From assembly GCA_013397935.1 (NCBI GenBank), contig VZRN01005383.1, positions 62,001 through 126,000 of the forward strand: a DNA stretch of 64,000 nucleotides, read 5' to 3'. Origin of the DNA: Dasyornis broadbenti. Lineage: Eukaryota; Chordata; Aves; Passeriformes; Dasyornithidae. Below the pieces are notes generated by a model. It was not told the DNA's origin and searched no databases. It saw nothing but the letters and a program-made list of their open reading frames with translations. Positions within the stretch are counted from its first letter, which is position 1. Each line of letters starts with the position of its first letter. This document shows, piece after piece, positions 13,009 through 25,200 of the stretch. A program made the translations under genes and the position numbers.

Positions 13009-13545
13009 GTTATAGAATAATAGAAAAGTTGGCAAAGACCTTTTAGTTCACTGAATTGAACCATTAACCCAGCACTGCCAAGCCCATCACTAAACCATGT
13101 CCCTGAGTGCCACATCCACACATCTTTCAAAAGCCTCCAGGGATGGTGACTCCCCCACTTCCATGGGCAGCCTGTTCCGATGTCTGACCACCCTTTCAGT
13201 GAAGAAACTTTTCCAGATATGCAACCAAAACCTCTTCTGGCACAGCTTGAGGCTGTTTCTCTTGTCCTGTCAGTTGTTGCCTGGGAGAAGAGACTGATCT
13301 CTGCCTGGCTACAGCCTCCTTTCAGGGAGTTGTAGACAGTGATAAAGTCCCCCTCAACCCTCCTTTTCTCCAGGATAAACACCCCAGCTCCCTCAGCTGC
13401 TTCTCGTAAGACTTTTGCACCAGACCCTTCCCCAGCGCCATCGTCCTTTTCTGCACCCATTTCAGCACCTCAATATCTTTCCCATAGTGAGGGGCCCAAA
13501 ACTGGGCACAGGATGCAGCCTCACCAGAGCCAAGTAGAGTCGTGT
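13009..13545 (-). mobile_element. CR1 LINE 3' end, minus strand
   Basis: Read on the minus strand, this is the terminal part of a CR1 element, with the 3' end at low coordinates. The plus-strand text shows the usual complement of a CR1 3' region in order: the degenerate tail complement 'tatagaataatag' (about 13011), 'cagcactgccaagcccatca', 'gcagcctgttccgatgtctg', 'cagtgaagaaacttttccag', 'ggagttgtagacagtgataa', 'ctgggcacaggatgcagcct'. About 540 bp is kept, so the insertion is strongly 5'-truncated. A minus-strand ORF of 164 codons (12966-13460) overlaps it but lies across the 3' region and should not be taken as a gene. The sequence is better preserved than the fragment at 30562, suggesting a younger insertion. 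Confidence 0.93.
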
Positions 13546-16029
13546 TTGATAACTTGGTATTCAAGCTTGTATATCCTGAAGTGCTCTTTAATGGGCTCTG
13601 TACTGGCCTTAAAAAGGTGGCAAGCCACCTAAATTCCAGTCTAAAATTCTCCATTATTATCAACTGCTATTTCTGTAACCTAGAATGAACTATAAATGTT
13701 GGGTTGCTCAGCATGGTCCAGTCACCTTGATGGTTAAAATGTGCAGCAGCAAATTTTTCTATTGAGAAAAAGAGGATTATTTTAGGGATTGTAAGAAGCG
13801 ATGGATAATGAATCTCTGAGCTTCTAAAAAAATTTGGAGTAAATTTCTACCCCAGTTAGACTATAAAATTCTACTGGATTTTATAAATCAAGATTTAGCC
13901 TGTAGAATTCTGACTACTTTATATTTAGGCACCTTGAAGTGATGGAACTATTGCGTATCCACATGATTTGAAACTTAAAAGTGCAATGAATGAAATATAG
14001 CTGTGCTTGTAAAATGGAATATTACAAACAAATTAGCTCTGTACGTTTACCACCACATTCAAAGCTGCTGGAGGTACAGAAGATTTCCTATGGAAACAAC
14101 TGGCACTCAGCATGGTTCCCAGGAAGTATGCAGGGCAGAAAAAGAGAGTCCTCTCTTACTACTGTCCTAAGGAAAGCCTGCATGTGTTGGCTTGGCCCCC
14201 CAGGCTATAAAGGGGAATGTCTGGAGATACCCAGTAGCCTTTCAAGATGGTTCACCATCAATAAGCTTGGCAGAACAACAGTCAAATTTCAGTGTTTTCT
14301 GGGGGCTTGGGGAGTGGAGGAAAGGGTGAGGTTTTGTGGAAGTGTGTTCAGAACCCTGTCTCTGTTCACATTAAGCATTGCATCATCAAAAAGTGGTCCA
14401 TTATTTTGCTGTTGAAAATTCGGGCTAGAAGACTGATTTCACAAAAGAGAGTGTTATGAAAGATCCCCACCAATGCCTTTTTTCTATACTGAAACAACAC
14501 TTATCTGCAAGCCAAACATGCTGAAGTGCTTAAAAGTGAGAATAACTAATCATGAAAGAAGACTGTGATTCCACCAGACTTTGGGCAATGATCTTTCCCA
14601 GTAGATTTACTGTTTGCTGTTGGATTTGCCATCCTGAACAAAGGCCAGACTAGAGGGGGTACAGCAACAAGCTTCAAACACATTGCTGTACTTTCTGCAG
14701 CAAAAGTGGGGTACAAAACACATTAGTACTCCACTTAGTCTTCATTAAATGATGAGGAAAATGGTTTTTTTTGTTGTTCTTGGCTGTTTGATTAGTATTG
14801 AATAACAGACCAATGCTGAATAATTGCTGGGTCACCACTGCTATTGGCACATGTAACTTGTGCATCAGAGGGAAACCTTGTCCCTCTGGTCCCCATAACC
14901 CTCAGGGTTAAGACAGACACCTGCAGTGATCTGGGGGAAGGACAGCTGGCATCTGGAAGCAGGCAAACAGTGTGTCCCTGGTACCCCACCTTTCAAGGAT
15001 TGTCAAGACCCAAGCTGATCAAAATACCTGGATTTGCACTGTGTTAAGCTGCACTGAATGGGTTTATTTTCTCAGGTTCCAAATACAGAGAAATACCCTA
15101 AGCCTTCTTTTTATTGTGTGGTGTAAGTACAGCCTGGGTAGAATGCTAGTCTTGCATGTTTGCTGCATGCAGGAGAAGACATTTCTCTTCCAAGAGGGCT
15201 TCCCACATCCTTAGTTTGTAAGGGGTTTTTTCAAGGAAAAATCTTCAAACTCATTGATTTGACTGTGAGTTTGCATCAAAATGCTCTTCTGAGCTAAGTC
15301 AGTAAGACACTGACTGGAAACCAGTCCAAGCTGACTTGATACTTTTGGAAGTACAGTTCCTGACGCAAGTAAACGTGGCCTCAGTTAAAAGTTTGCAACA
15401 AAGTCCAAGGTAATTTGCTACCAAATGTTTCATGTGAGGCTTAAGATTCCATATCCATCTCCTTAACAACCAGCTAGTCACTATTTATTGTTTGCGTGGT
15501 TGTACCAGTGAAGACGTACTAAAGCACGGACACAAGCTTCATTTATCTGGACACTGCTATCTGCTACCTATGGCAGTATCAGTGTAGATTATGAGCACTC
15601 ACTTGGCACTGCCTGCCACTGTTGATAGGATGTGGTCTTTCCTCCAGTCCCCACATTCTGCATGTAAGCAGCTAATCAGTCTGACCATTTGCTGAGTGAC
15701 TTGACAACTGCAAGAACCAGATGTTAAGTTCTAGAATTTATTTTTCCAGTAGGGTCATTTAGGTCTCTGATTTGTTTCCTAGCTAGCTCTTCTTAAGTCT
15801 TTTATCTGCCTTCTTGGCTGCTTTCCATCAAAACAATAAAGCATTTATAAGTCTCAGTTTCCGCGTAATCATCATCTCCAACTGCAGTTCCAAGAAGTCC
15901 CCTGTGTAATGATGTGGAGGTTTTATTTTCCTTGTGAAAGCTGTGAATGAGGTACAGATTTTGTTATGTCAGATACAATATTCGTATCTTGTTTATAACT
16001 GCTCGAAAGGACATACTGTGAAGCTTCAT
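13546..16029. other. unique sequence, no gene confirmed
   Basis: Single-copy DNA. The longest ORF is 141 codons on the + strand (13990-14415) and has no recognisable motif. A minus-strand AATAAA hexamer lies near 15737, downstream of the candidate terminal exon at 16030-16228. Confidence 0.45.
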
Positions 16030-16228
16030 TCACAGAATTGACATTTCAAGTTTATCAGAACAGGATTTACACTCTGCTCTTAGTACAACTACAAAAGTTA
16101 TCTCTGATGGGTGGAGGAACAAGTTTGTTTTGGGTGGAGTGAATCCATCCAAGTCTCCATAGGGAGCAAAGAAAAGACAAGAAAACCTGGGATAGCCTTT
16201 GCAATCATACTGATAAGAAACAGTCACC
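16030..16228 (-). other. candidate terminal exon (unconfirmed)
   Basis: On the minus strand a strong acceptor context (pyrimidine-rich 'ttttccctagtgttttcag') precedes 16228. It is followed by an open frame of about 66 codons that includes YQYDCKGYPRF and LFLHPSEITFVVVL and ends in TGA at 16030-16032. A minus-strand AATAAA occurs about 290 bases further on, near 15737. Together this would suit a last coding exon plus 3' UTR. I do not recognise the protein. Intronic pseudo-exons with good acceptors are frequent, so this is a candidate only. Confidence 0.2.
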
Positions 16229-16347
16229 CTGAAAACACTAGGGAAAAACAAATTAAACACCACACGTTTTCCTGGTAAGGGCTCTTATCCTTTGCTTACT
16301 TGCTCTCAGAGATTAATATGAAATAAAATAAATGGGCAATAAATACG

Positions 16348-16371
16348 CACACACACACACACACACACACA
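16348..16371 (+). repeat. (CA)12 microsatellite
   Basis: An uninterrupted run of twelve CA dinucleotides follows 'aaatacg'. Runs of this length are usually polymorphic in populations. Confidence 0.98.
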
Positions 16372-19300
16372 AAAGTACAGAAAAAAATTTTAAGAGAGTG
16401 CAGTTTTCAAACTCCATATAGTTTGGTTTTGCATGAAGGAAAGCATGAAAAAAGAAAATATTGCCTGATATGCTAATACTTATTAATCAATATCTAACAG
16501 AATTGTACTTGCACCTGTAAATTACTGCTTTCTCTATAGCAGAAGTTCTTATCTCAGGATTTGGGTTACAGTTCTACCTCTCTTTTGCAGTTCTGCTATG
16601 AAGGAGTTCCTGGTTCTAACAATTTCTGAAGTTACTCTTCCACCTTTCATACTTACATGGCGGTATTATCCTAATGTACAAGCAGTACCCTTTTAGTATT
16701 TGGTATAATACATTAGTAGTTCTTCCAGCCAATTAGACATTGGATGGATTCAGTGGTTCAGATGCAAATGCTGGCTCAGGAAGTCCATTTGCAGAATGGG
16801 TGTACTACAGAAGAACCTTGTTAACACCTCACCTCCTTACAGAGCTCTTCCCCTTGGCTGCATGTTGCTGGTTACTGTCAGAGATGAACTTCTGGATAGA
16901 GGGTCTTTGGTCTGAATCCAGTTGTACTGATATTGCACTGATGTCAAACTTTTTTGCTTTGGAATGTCTCTCTGTTAACAATATCGACCTTTGTTTGCAC
17001 TACTGGGTTGACAAACCCTGATTTGGCAAAAGTATGCAAACCCAAATAATCCACTCACAACATCGAAAATTAATAGTTGTGCCATCTTCAAGCAGTCAAA
17101 GGTGTTCTCATTGTTGTACAAAGCTCAGAAGACACTGTAGTTACTACTCCAAAGAAATAAAATCCAAGGAGTTGAATCTGTCTCCTTTTAGAACACGGCA
17201 AGTGGAATTTTTTCTCCACACTATTTGAGGACTTAGGTGCCACTTCACTTGAGTGAAGAACACAAGAATCACGGAATCAGGTTTATACAGCGGTGCTGGT
17301 AGTGCTGGTAGTGACATGCAGTATCATTTTCTCCAAAATACATTTTCAGATGCCAGGGTGCATCTCCTCCACTAATAACATAAGCTAACCCCTTTTGTTG
17401 CCGCAGATTCATGAGCATCATGGTTTTTCAGACCTTGTTAGAGGATGTTATTTTTCCACTTTTGTGACTATTGTAAACATGCTGTTTGAGCAGTGTTGTT
17501 GGCACACCTAATTAATGTCCTTGAAGTGATTGTCTTTTCTCTATGGATGAAAAATTTTAAAGAATTTGAAGGGGAGAAAGCAAAAAAACAGTGATTAAAT
17601 ATTTGAGTAATGGGCACAAAATTCAGAATTACAACTTCAGCCACCTTATTCTGAAATATGTCCCAATAAGTAATTCATTGCATCTCTTCATGCAAGGAAG
17701 TGCTGTGAAAACAAACACATGAAAGACTCAGAATGTTTCCGGCACCATTCTGGTAATATTCAGTCACATGTCTAATAATTAAGAGAATTCATGAACTACT
17801 ATTTGTCTCACTCTTGCCAACTGTGACTGTTTGAGGGGAGCCCCAGCGCCATCAGCCAGATGACGAGGCTTTCAAAACTCAGTTTGACTTTTCCCCACCA
17901 GATTACTCTCCTCTGTTGTGTTTGGGCAGCTTGGTTTGCAGAGAATTGATTCCTTAAGATTTAGACAATTTTCTTCTCTTTGTTTCCCTCTGCTTATTCC
18001 CTCTAGATAAAAAAAATCAGTTGCTATATTTAAAACATTTGGGTTTAAGATCCCACCATTTCACATGACAGATGGATCATATTTATAAAATTTGCATGAC
18101 TGTGTAGATCTCGAACATTTCTTCTTTTAGTGATGTCAGCAGCTTTCTATCCTTAATATTGGAACAGAAAGGAAGTGGCTTTGCCTGCATCCTCTTCTGA
18201 TGTGCAAGTGTTAAGGCAGCTGCACAATCCTCTGTGCTGTTGTTTGGTAGTGAACAGGGTTTGTTGGAGGGCCAGCAGAAAAAGGCAGTGCTCCCCTAAT
18301 GTCTATCCTTTCCAAACATGCTGTGTCTTTCCCTTATGGGGACAGGTCTTTGAAAGCAAAGTTTCACCAGTGAGTGAAAACAACTGAACATTGGACAGAA
18401 CATTCAGAAAAACCCTCATTTCCCAGGGGTTGGCCTAGGAACCCCGGTGATAGTGAGCTGTCTGAAGGCCCTTTCAGTCTGTTGCCTCTTCTGGGCCCTG
18501 CTTAAATTAACACCTCCTGTGAAACAGAAGATGCCTAGCTCAGCCTTCTTGGTTTCTTTTCAGGAGCATGCATGTGTGCCCCTACTGGGTGTAGGTTTTC
18601 TCCAGGTCTGGAGAAGGTCCTGCAGCAGAGGTGGGGACCGTACTGGCAGGTTTCTGTCACGGCAGATTTACTGATCCTTGTAAACACTGTACTGGAAGCT
18701 GCTGAAGTTTGCATGCATGGCTCTGGTTGCATCTCTGCTTGGGTCTTTGCTGGCATATTTTTCTGTTTCCAATTGATAAGGCATTCCGAACTGAAACTGA
18801 GGCCTTCAGATGTCAGGTTGAATTTTCCCCAGCAGATAGTTTTGCTTTGCAGCCAGCTCAAAATGCCAGCAAAACTTTGAAGTTTAGATGATACATTAAC
18901 TTTCCTGCAGTTTTTATTTTAATACCAGAAATATAATACCATCAATTATTCTTTAAAATTCTTCCTTTTGTTTATTCGCCCATCAAGGTCAAATCCACTG
19001 CAAGATTCAGCCTAACTGAAGAAGCCATCAGGAAACTTCTTTGGTTTTGCTGTTTTACAAATCATCCCTTGAAGACTTAACAGCTTTCCATAGCCAAAAA
19101 AATGTTCTTGTTGTAAAATGTTAAAAAATGTTGCTAGTAGTAAAATACTACGAAAAAATTCTTAGTATAGCAGGGAACTTGATGATTTGTCACATTCTTA
19201 CTTTTGGTTAATAAAACAATCTATTTAGCAGTTAAATAATTTGACAAAAGTTTTAAGGCAAATCCAGGCCCGTACAAAGTCATGGGATCAAAGGTCTTGA

Positions 19301-19375
19301 CTTCTCTGAGAATAAGATCAATCTCTTAGTCCAACAAGTTTTCAGGAAAAAAAAATCTTTGCAAATGCTTCATTT
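16372..19375. other. unique sequence, no gene seen
   Basis: AT-rich single-copy DNA. A two-copy TGCTGGTAG repeat sits at about 17295-17312. Open frames of up to 108 codons overlap on both strands at 18535-18880 with no recognisable domain. Confidence 0.45.
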
Positions 19376-19397
19376 AAAAAAAAAAAAAAAAAAAAAA
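19376..19397 (+). repeat. poly-A run (22 A)
   Basis: A pure A22 run. No retroposed gene or LINE body is recognisable upstream, and avian CR1 does not end in poly-A, so this is most likely simple sequence. A decayed processed copy cannot be excluded. Confidence 0.95.
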
Positions 19398-22148
19398 TTA
19401 AGTGGTGTTTTATATCAACACACATCTAAATTTTAGTATTACCATTGCATCAGTCATGTTTTACTTAGACTCTTGTTTTGTGTATTTGTAAAACTTGACA
19501 AAAAGTAACCATGATTGAATTTGTGTAGTTTGGTCTTAGTAACAATGCAAGAAGTATTTCCTAAGTTCTGCGGAGTAAGAAAGAGGCAAAGAGAGCATCT
19601 AGTATGGCTTTTATTTCAGAGCAGCAACTCCTGGTTTACTTCTGAAGATTATAGTGAGTACTTCTTTATTATTTTTAACAGATTGATTAATCTTTTCTGC
19701 CCATTGCTGCCTCAGAGCAATCATATTGGTAAGCATGAGCAGGCCTGTGATGCTCCTCCTGGTCAGCATGACTTCACAGAGGAAAAGATTGACAATCTCT
19801 GTTCATCCTACTTTCACACAGAAGGCTTCAGTATGAATGCAACAACTGAAATATGGTAGATATAGATGATATGGAAAGACTAGGACAGGTTTATTTTTCA
19901 ATACGTGAGTGGCCTGTTTGCATTTTGAGTCACGCTCATCTTTCATAAGAGCTGTTTCTGTGTGTTCCTAAGCTGGGTTATTTATATACAACTATCTGCC
20001 TTCTCCTTTTCCAAAGTGGCCTATATGCAAATGCCAGTTGTTAGACAGTGTAAAAGTCCCACTTTAAATTACAGGAACTACCAACTGTCTTAGAGTTCTT
20101 CTTCTGCTCTGTGGATGCTAACACGCACATGCTCTACCCTGCTCCCTGATTTCAATGGCATTGTGTGAGGAGGGACAGATTCTGCATTACAAATGTGACC
20201 AGACCAGCACTCTGTGACCAAGTTCAACTATTGGGGGGAGGGGAATTCAAGGAATCACAGTCAAATTCAACTCTGAAGTTGATAAAAAATTTAATACGCT
20301 TTTCCAAGGTATGTTGAAGAACAAACTACTGTAAGTCTGTAAAACAGCCACAAATCTTGTAAGACAGCTTTTTTTTTAATGTACAAGATATCCAATAATT
20401 GTTCCTAGATTGATATGTTTTTGTGCATAAAGAACTGCCGTATGCTTTCAATTAACATTATTTTGATTTTAGATTAAAACAACAAAATAAGGAAAAATGC
20501 AAAGTTTGCATGAAAGATCACAATATCTATATTTCTTTATCTTTAGTGAACTCCGTAAGAAAGTGGGTGCCTCTGTCTTTTCCTTGCTTAAATAAGAAAA
20601 ATACTAGAAACAATCCAAAAGCTTAAATATTTGCTTTGTCTTTGCAACTTAAGTGAGAAGAAATTTCAGGCTACAGCTATCCACCTTTCTGAACTGATTC
20701 TTTCTACCTCACTTGACCTTTACAATGTAAATGCTAAAAACAGGAAAGAAATTAGTTTTCTGGAAGTTGTGACTGCTATTTCTTGTTTAAAGGTAAAGGA
20801 TTCATGTTAGTATGTAAACAGTAACGTTTATACCTTTGTCAGGATGCTAGCAAGAACTTATATCCTTCATTCTGCCTAAATGGGAATGATTACAATATAA
20901 ATGTTTTCACTTTCTGTCTTTGCCAGATGTGGATGTCATATGAAGAAAATTATGTGACACTGGTGTTTTTTTTTCCTCGACTATGCCACTTTACATGACG
21001 TGTTTTAGAACTCTGTTTACAGAAAGCAAAACTCTTCTTGTTAGAGAGTAAAAACAGCTACAGGAGCCAATTAAACGATCAAACGCTTTTTTAAAATATA
21101 CCAGACACTTCACAAAGTGCACCAAAATATGATTTTCAGAAGGACATGAAGAATTGTTACTTGAAATGCCAACTAAACCACCAAAAGCTTCTAATCCTGT
21201 TATAGCATTCTTCATAACTAAAGTGGATGACCCACCAGGGTATAATCTTCATTATTTATGAACAGAAAGATGTGATTAATAGCCACAGTGGTAACTATTT
21301 AGGTACAAAGCTGCTTTGTTTGAATATATAGGAACCACAAAATAAATACATGTTTTTTTCAAGGGATTGAAGAATTGTACATCTATTGCAGACGTTGCTC
21401 TACTGCCCTAGATTTCATTTTATAAAGAACTGCAGTACTCTCACTTCCAGCTCTGAATTTCAACAGCTGGTTTTGACAACGCAATTAACATACAACCTTT
21501 ACTGGTCAGAAAATCTCGTAATATCCTAGAATAATTATTTGATCTGGGAAGCCCAGTGAAGTTGAAGGACACTGTTTTAAACCAATGTAATGACTGAGAA
21601 CGGGATCAAGCTTGCAGTGATCTAAATTAAATCTAGTATTTTTTAAAAGAAATTGTACTTGCTTGCTAGATTCCTATCAAGAGACCATCTGAATTTGTCT
21701 TTGTAATCTGTTTTACTATCTCAGATATTTCCATTTATCACTGGGCTTTTTAAAATTCCAGAAAACATGGTAATTTTAGCCAGTAACAGTGTAAGTTATT
21801 TGCTTTCTTTGGTTATTTTCATATGCCTCTCCTGACTCTAAGCTCTTTCATAGTTTAAAATTCATAGCTAAAGTTACAAAGCTTCTTTTATCCAATTACC
21901 CCAATACTGGAGTGCCTATTAAAAGCAATAAAACTAATACTGCAGACCTTGAGACTCCATCTTGACTATGCCCTTATCTGTATTTTCACTAGCTATGAGC
22001 CCATACTTCTCCCAAAAACACTTTAAAAATTATAGCTTATCATATTCAGTTGCATGCTCTAAACTTGATAGGACTGAGTCCTCACTAAAATAAGCAGGAG
22101 GAGTTTGGACCATAACCTTTTACGATTACCTAAAAAAACTTCTAATGA
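19398..22148. other. unique AT-rich sequence, no gene seen
   Basis: Single-copy DNA. The longest ORF is 114 codons (19515-19859, +) without a recognisable domain. Confidence 0.45.
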
Positions 22149-22216
22149 CTAATTAGAAGTCTAACTAGAAGTCTAATTAGAAGTCTAACTAGAAGTCTAA
22201 TTAGAAGACTAATTAG
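22149..22216. repeat. 12-bp tandem array with palindromic CTAATTAG core
   Basis: Five complete 12-bp units plus a partial sixth. The units alternate strictly between CTAATTAGAAGT (22149, 22173) and CTAACTAGAAGT (22161, 22185). A CTAATTAGAAGA unit (22197) and a final CTAATTAG (22209) follow. The alternation gives a 24-bp higher-order period. CTAATTAG is a perfect palindrome containing TAATTA, the core bound by many homeodomain proteins. CTAACTAG departs from it at one position. Flanking sequence repeats related words ('ttctaatgac' before, 'acctaatgac' after). Confidence 0.95.
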
Positions 22217-25200
22217 GTTAAGTCAAACCTAATGACTTATCCATGTTCTTAAGAATAGTTGTAGTATAAGAAAGTTACATACATGGATTAACCAGAACGG
22301 ATTTTTTTTCATGTTTGTTGTGAAGGTCTTCTTGTGTGTATATGATTCTGCATTATGCAAGGTGAAGCTCTGGCTACTTTACTTCTTTTTCTGTGGCTGG
22401 GGGAAAAAGGGCATCAGTTGAGAACTTACAGGAATAAGGAAGGAACTTACAGGACTTAAAGGAACATAAAAGGAAGACCATGCCATTTAAAGTCATGGCA
22501 AATATATGACTGACATGGCATTTTGGAGATGTGGGTTCATTTCTTCTTTCTTCTACTTTGTGAGTTTTAGAAAGCTATCATATCCCTCTGAATTTTAAGT
22601 CTCTTTCCAAAAAACGGTAACTTCGGAAATAGGCATACTGATAGTAATATGAGCTTAGATACCTATGTTGAATGTAAATGCCTCTGTTTAGACATCTAAA
22701 TACTGGTAGGTACCTGGCCTGCATCTGTATCACTCCCTTGCATTTACTGTTCTTGATTAGTCTATGAGTGCAACTTAAAAGGATAAACTGCTTAAGTACA
22801 GAGAGGGGAAACATAAATCCTGGCAAGAATTTTTGGCTTGATCTTTCCCAAAACTGCCCAGAAGCTGGGACAACACATGGTAAGATGGGACCTGCTGCAG
22901 TCTAAGCTCTGGTCAGTAAGAAACAACTGAAATATTAAAATCAGGAATCTAAGGGATGGAACAGGTGAAGCTGCTCATACAGGTTATTGTAAAGAATTCT
23001 TTCTGTATTCAAATCCCATCCTACGCAGGAAAATCAATTTCTCTGGGTGTATTCCAAGCAGAAAAAGCAGTGGGGTTGCTGTTATGGAAGTTGCAAGCAT
23101 TCTGCGAGTGATCGTAAGAGACTGTTGGAGATAACACAGCTTCATTAAAGACGGTATGGGTAAGGTAGGTAGGAACATAGAAAGTTAGTTTATTACTATA
23201 AAGGCAGCATTAGGGTGTGATTTAAAGCAAATTTCTCCTGAGAATTAAGTCCTAATGTGGCCTTCAACCTTCTGAAATAAATAATCAACCTTAAAAGAAA
23301 ATGCGTTTTTCTGCATGGTAAGTAAAAACTATAGTACTCTTAGTCATGCTGTGCTGTTTATTCTCCCATGACAGAGGCAAACTGCTGGCCCGCCTCCTGT
23401 TCTGTGTCTGCTGCTTGACATCATTCAGACTTGCAAATTTAAGTCCTACTGGCATTGTTTGAAAATAAAATGACACCCTTTACAAGAGGAGCTTCTGAAT
23501 AATTCTGCTGTCATACCTCAAAGTGAACATAGCTAGAACTAAAAATAAAACACTCCTAAACTCCTGTCAGAAAATGTACATCAAAGGTATAAGGAACTTT
23601 GAAAACTATGGCAAAAACTGACTTGCATGTGATATATTTTGGCAGAACGGCCTTTGGATTTACATTTTATACCTTCAAGGTGCTCAGTTACGTTGAACAA
23701 AGATGCGCTTAATACAAAATGACTCTTCACCTTCAGTTGTATATGAATTAATATATGAGGTTTCTTTGTTCTTCAACAGAAGTGACAGCCCATGCAGTTA
23801 TAGGTTTTTTTTGTTCTTGTCATGGAAGTGCCAAGATAGTTATTCTTCAAAGTTTGGAAAATAACACAAACCCCCCAAAATCGTAATTTTCTTCTAATAA
23901 CTATAGAATCTAAATTAAATGTTCTGTTTTCTAGCATAAGACCCCATTATCAAGTTGAAATTAAAAATGAGAAGGAAGAATATTTTGTCAAGTAAGGATC
24001 AACATCTGAAAACAGATCACTGAGGACTGTACATCCCTTCCTAAATTCTTATTATATAATTCTTCTGTATGTGCTTTAGAATAGATAACCTCCAACACTA
24101 CCCAGATCTTGTGGCAGGAATGCTTACAACACCGGTTATTTTTGACAATTTACTTTGGCTCTTCTATGTGAAAGTGATATACAAAATTTTCAGTGCTTGG
24201 GGAAAGTTGAAATCACAAATCAACTAATTAAGAATAAAAAATATGAAAATAATTTAAAAAATAATATAAAAAGAAAGAATTAAACTGTATGATTTCCAGG
24301 CTAGCTAGAAAATCTGTAAATTTTGGATTTTGTTTTCTGTAAACAAAAGGATAGAGCTGATCTATCTGTTTATTAGGGTAAATACTCTAAGAAAACAATA
24401 ATTACAAACACTGGGGGCAATATTCTTCTGATTTAGACAAATCTAATCCTGCACAGTTCAGCTGAGCTCATTCCATAAGGACAATTATGTGCTTATTAGC
24501 AAGTTGGAGTTTTCACTTAGCCCAGAGTTCCTGACCACCAACAATTTTAAAGCATGAGGAATACTGGTTTTGATTTCTATGAGACATTATCAGTTCAATG
24601 CACACTTCCTGCTATGAGTAAACAGCATAGTTTGATTTTTCAGATTTTGTTCTAGATTGCTGTGAATTTGAAGGAATGTCAAGATGGAGAATTTCACCTT
24701 ATGAGACCAAGACACTTCCAGAGCTGTGAAGTTAGAATTGGAGTTAAGCCTGTTCAGCTCGATGGTTAAAAAAAATCTGTTTGCTGGTGGGCAATGGACA
24801 TTATGAGAGCTGGCAGAAAGGCAGAGGCAGAATTAGGAACAGTATTATCTGTGCAGAACATTAGGCAACGAACCCACAACCAGAGCCAGGCACTGGGGTT
24901 ACTCCAGAACGGAAGATTACATGGAAGAGTTGAAAAGCCATGCAAAGGAAAGCATGGCAGGGATATCCATGAAAAAGACCAGATCATCAGTTGCTGATAC
25001 CTCAGGTAGGATATCGATCCAAACATGATATCCAAATGATCCAACCTTCCACTGCAGCAAGGCACACATCAGCCAGTTATCCAGGTTTCCTTTGGAGACA
25101 ATGGAGAGAGAAGGGCAGTTCTACTGCCAAAGCCACTCGCAGGAAGGTGTCCATATAAGATGGACAATCAGCTCCAGTTTCTGTGTGTTGGATAAGAATG

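Noticed and set aside
12966..13460. 164-codon minus-strand ORF
   Set aside because: It lies across the 3' region of a minus-strand CR1 copy and extends into flanking DNA. CR1 does not encode a protein there.
17255..17290. Possible CR1 end ('aatcacggaatcagg') on the minus strand
   Set aside because: Only about 15 bases resemble the CR1 tail complement and the following sequence does not continue the match.
22149..22216. CRISPR array
   Set aside because: Units are contiguous 12-mers without spacers, and the genome is vertebrate.
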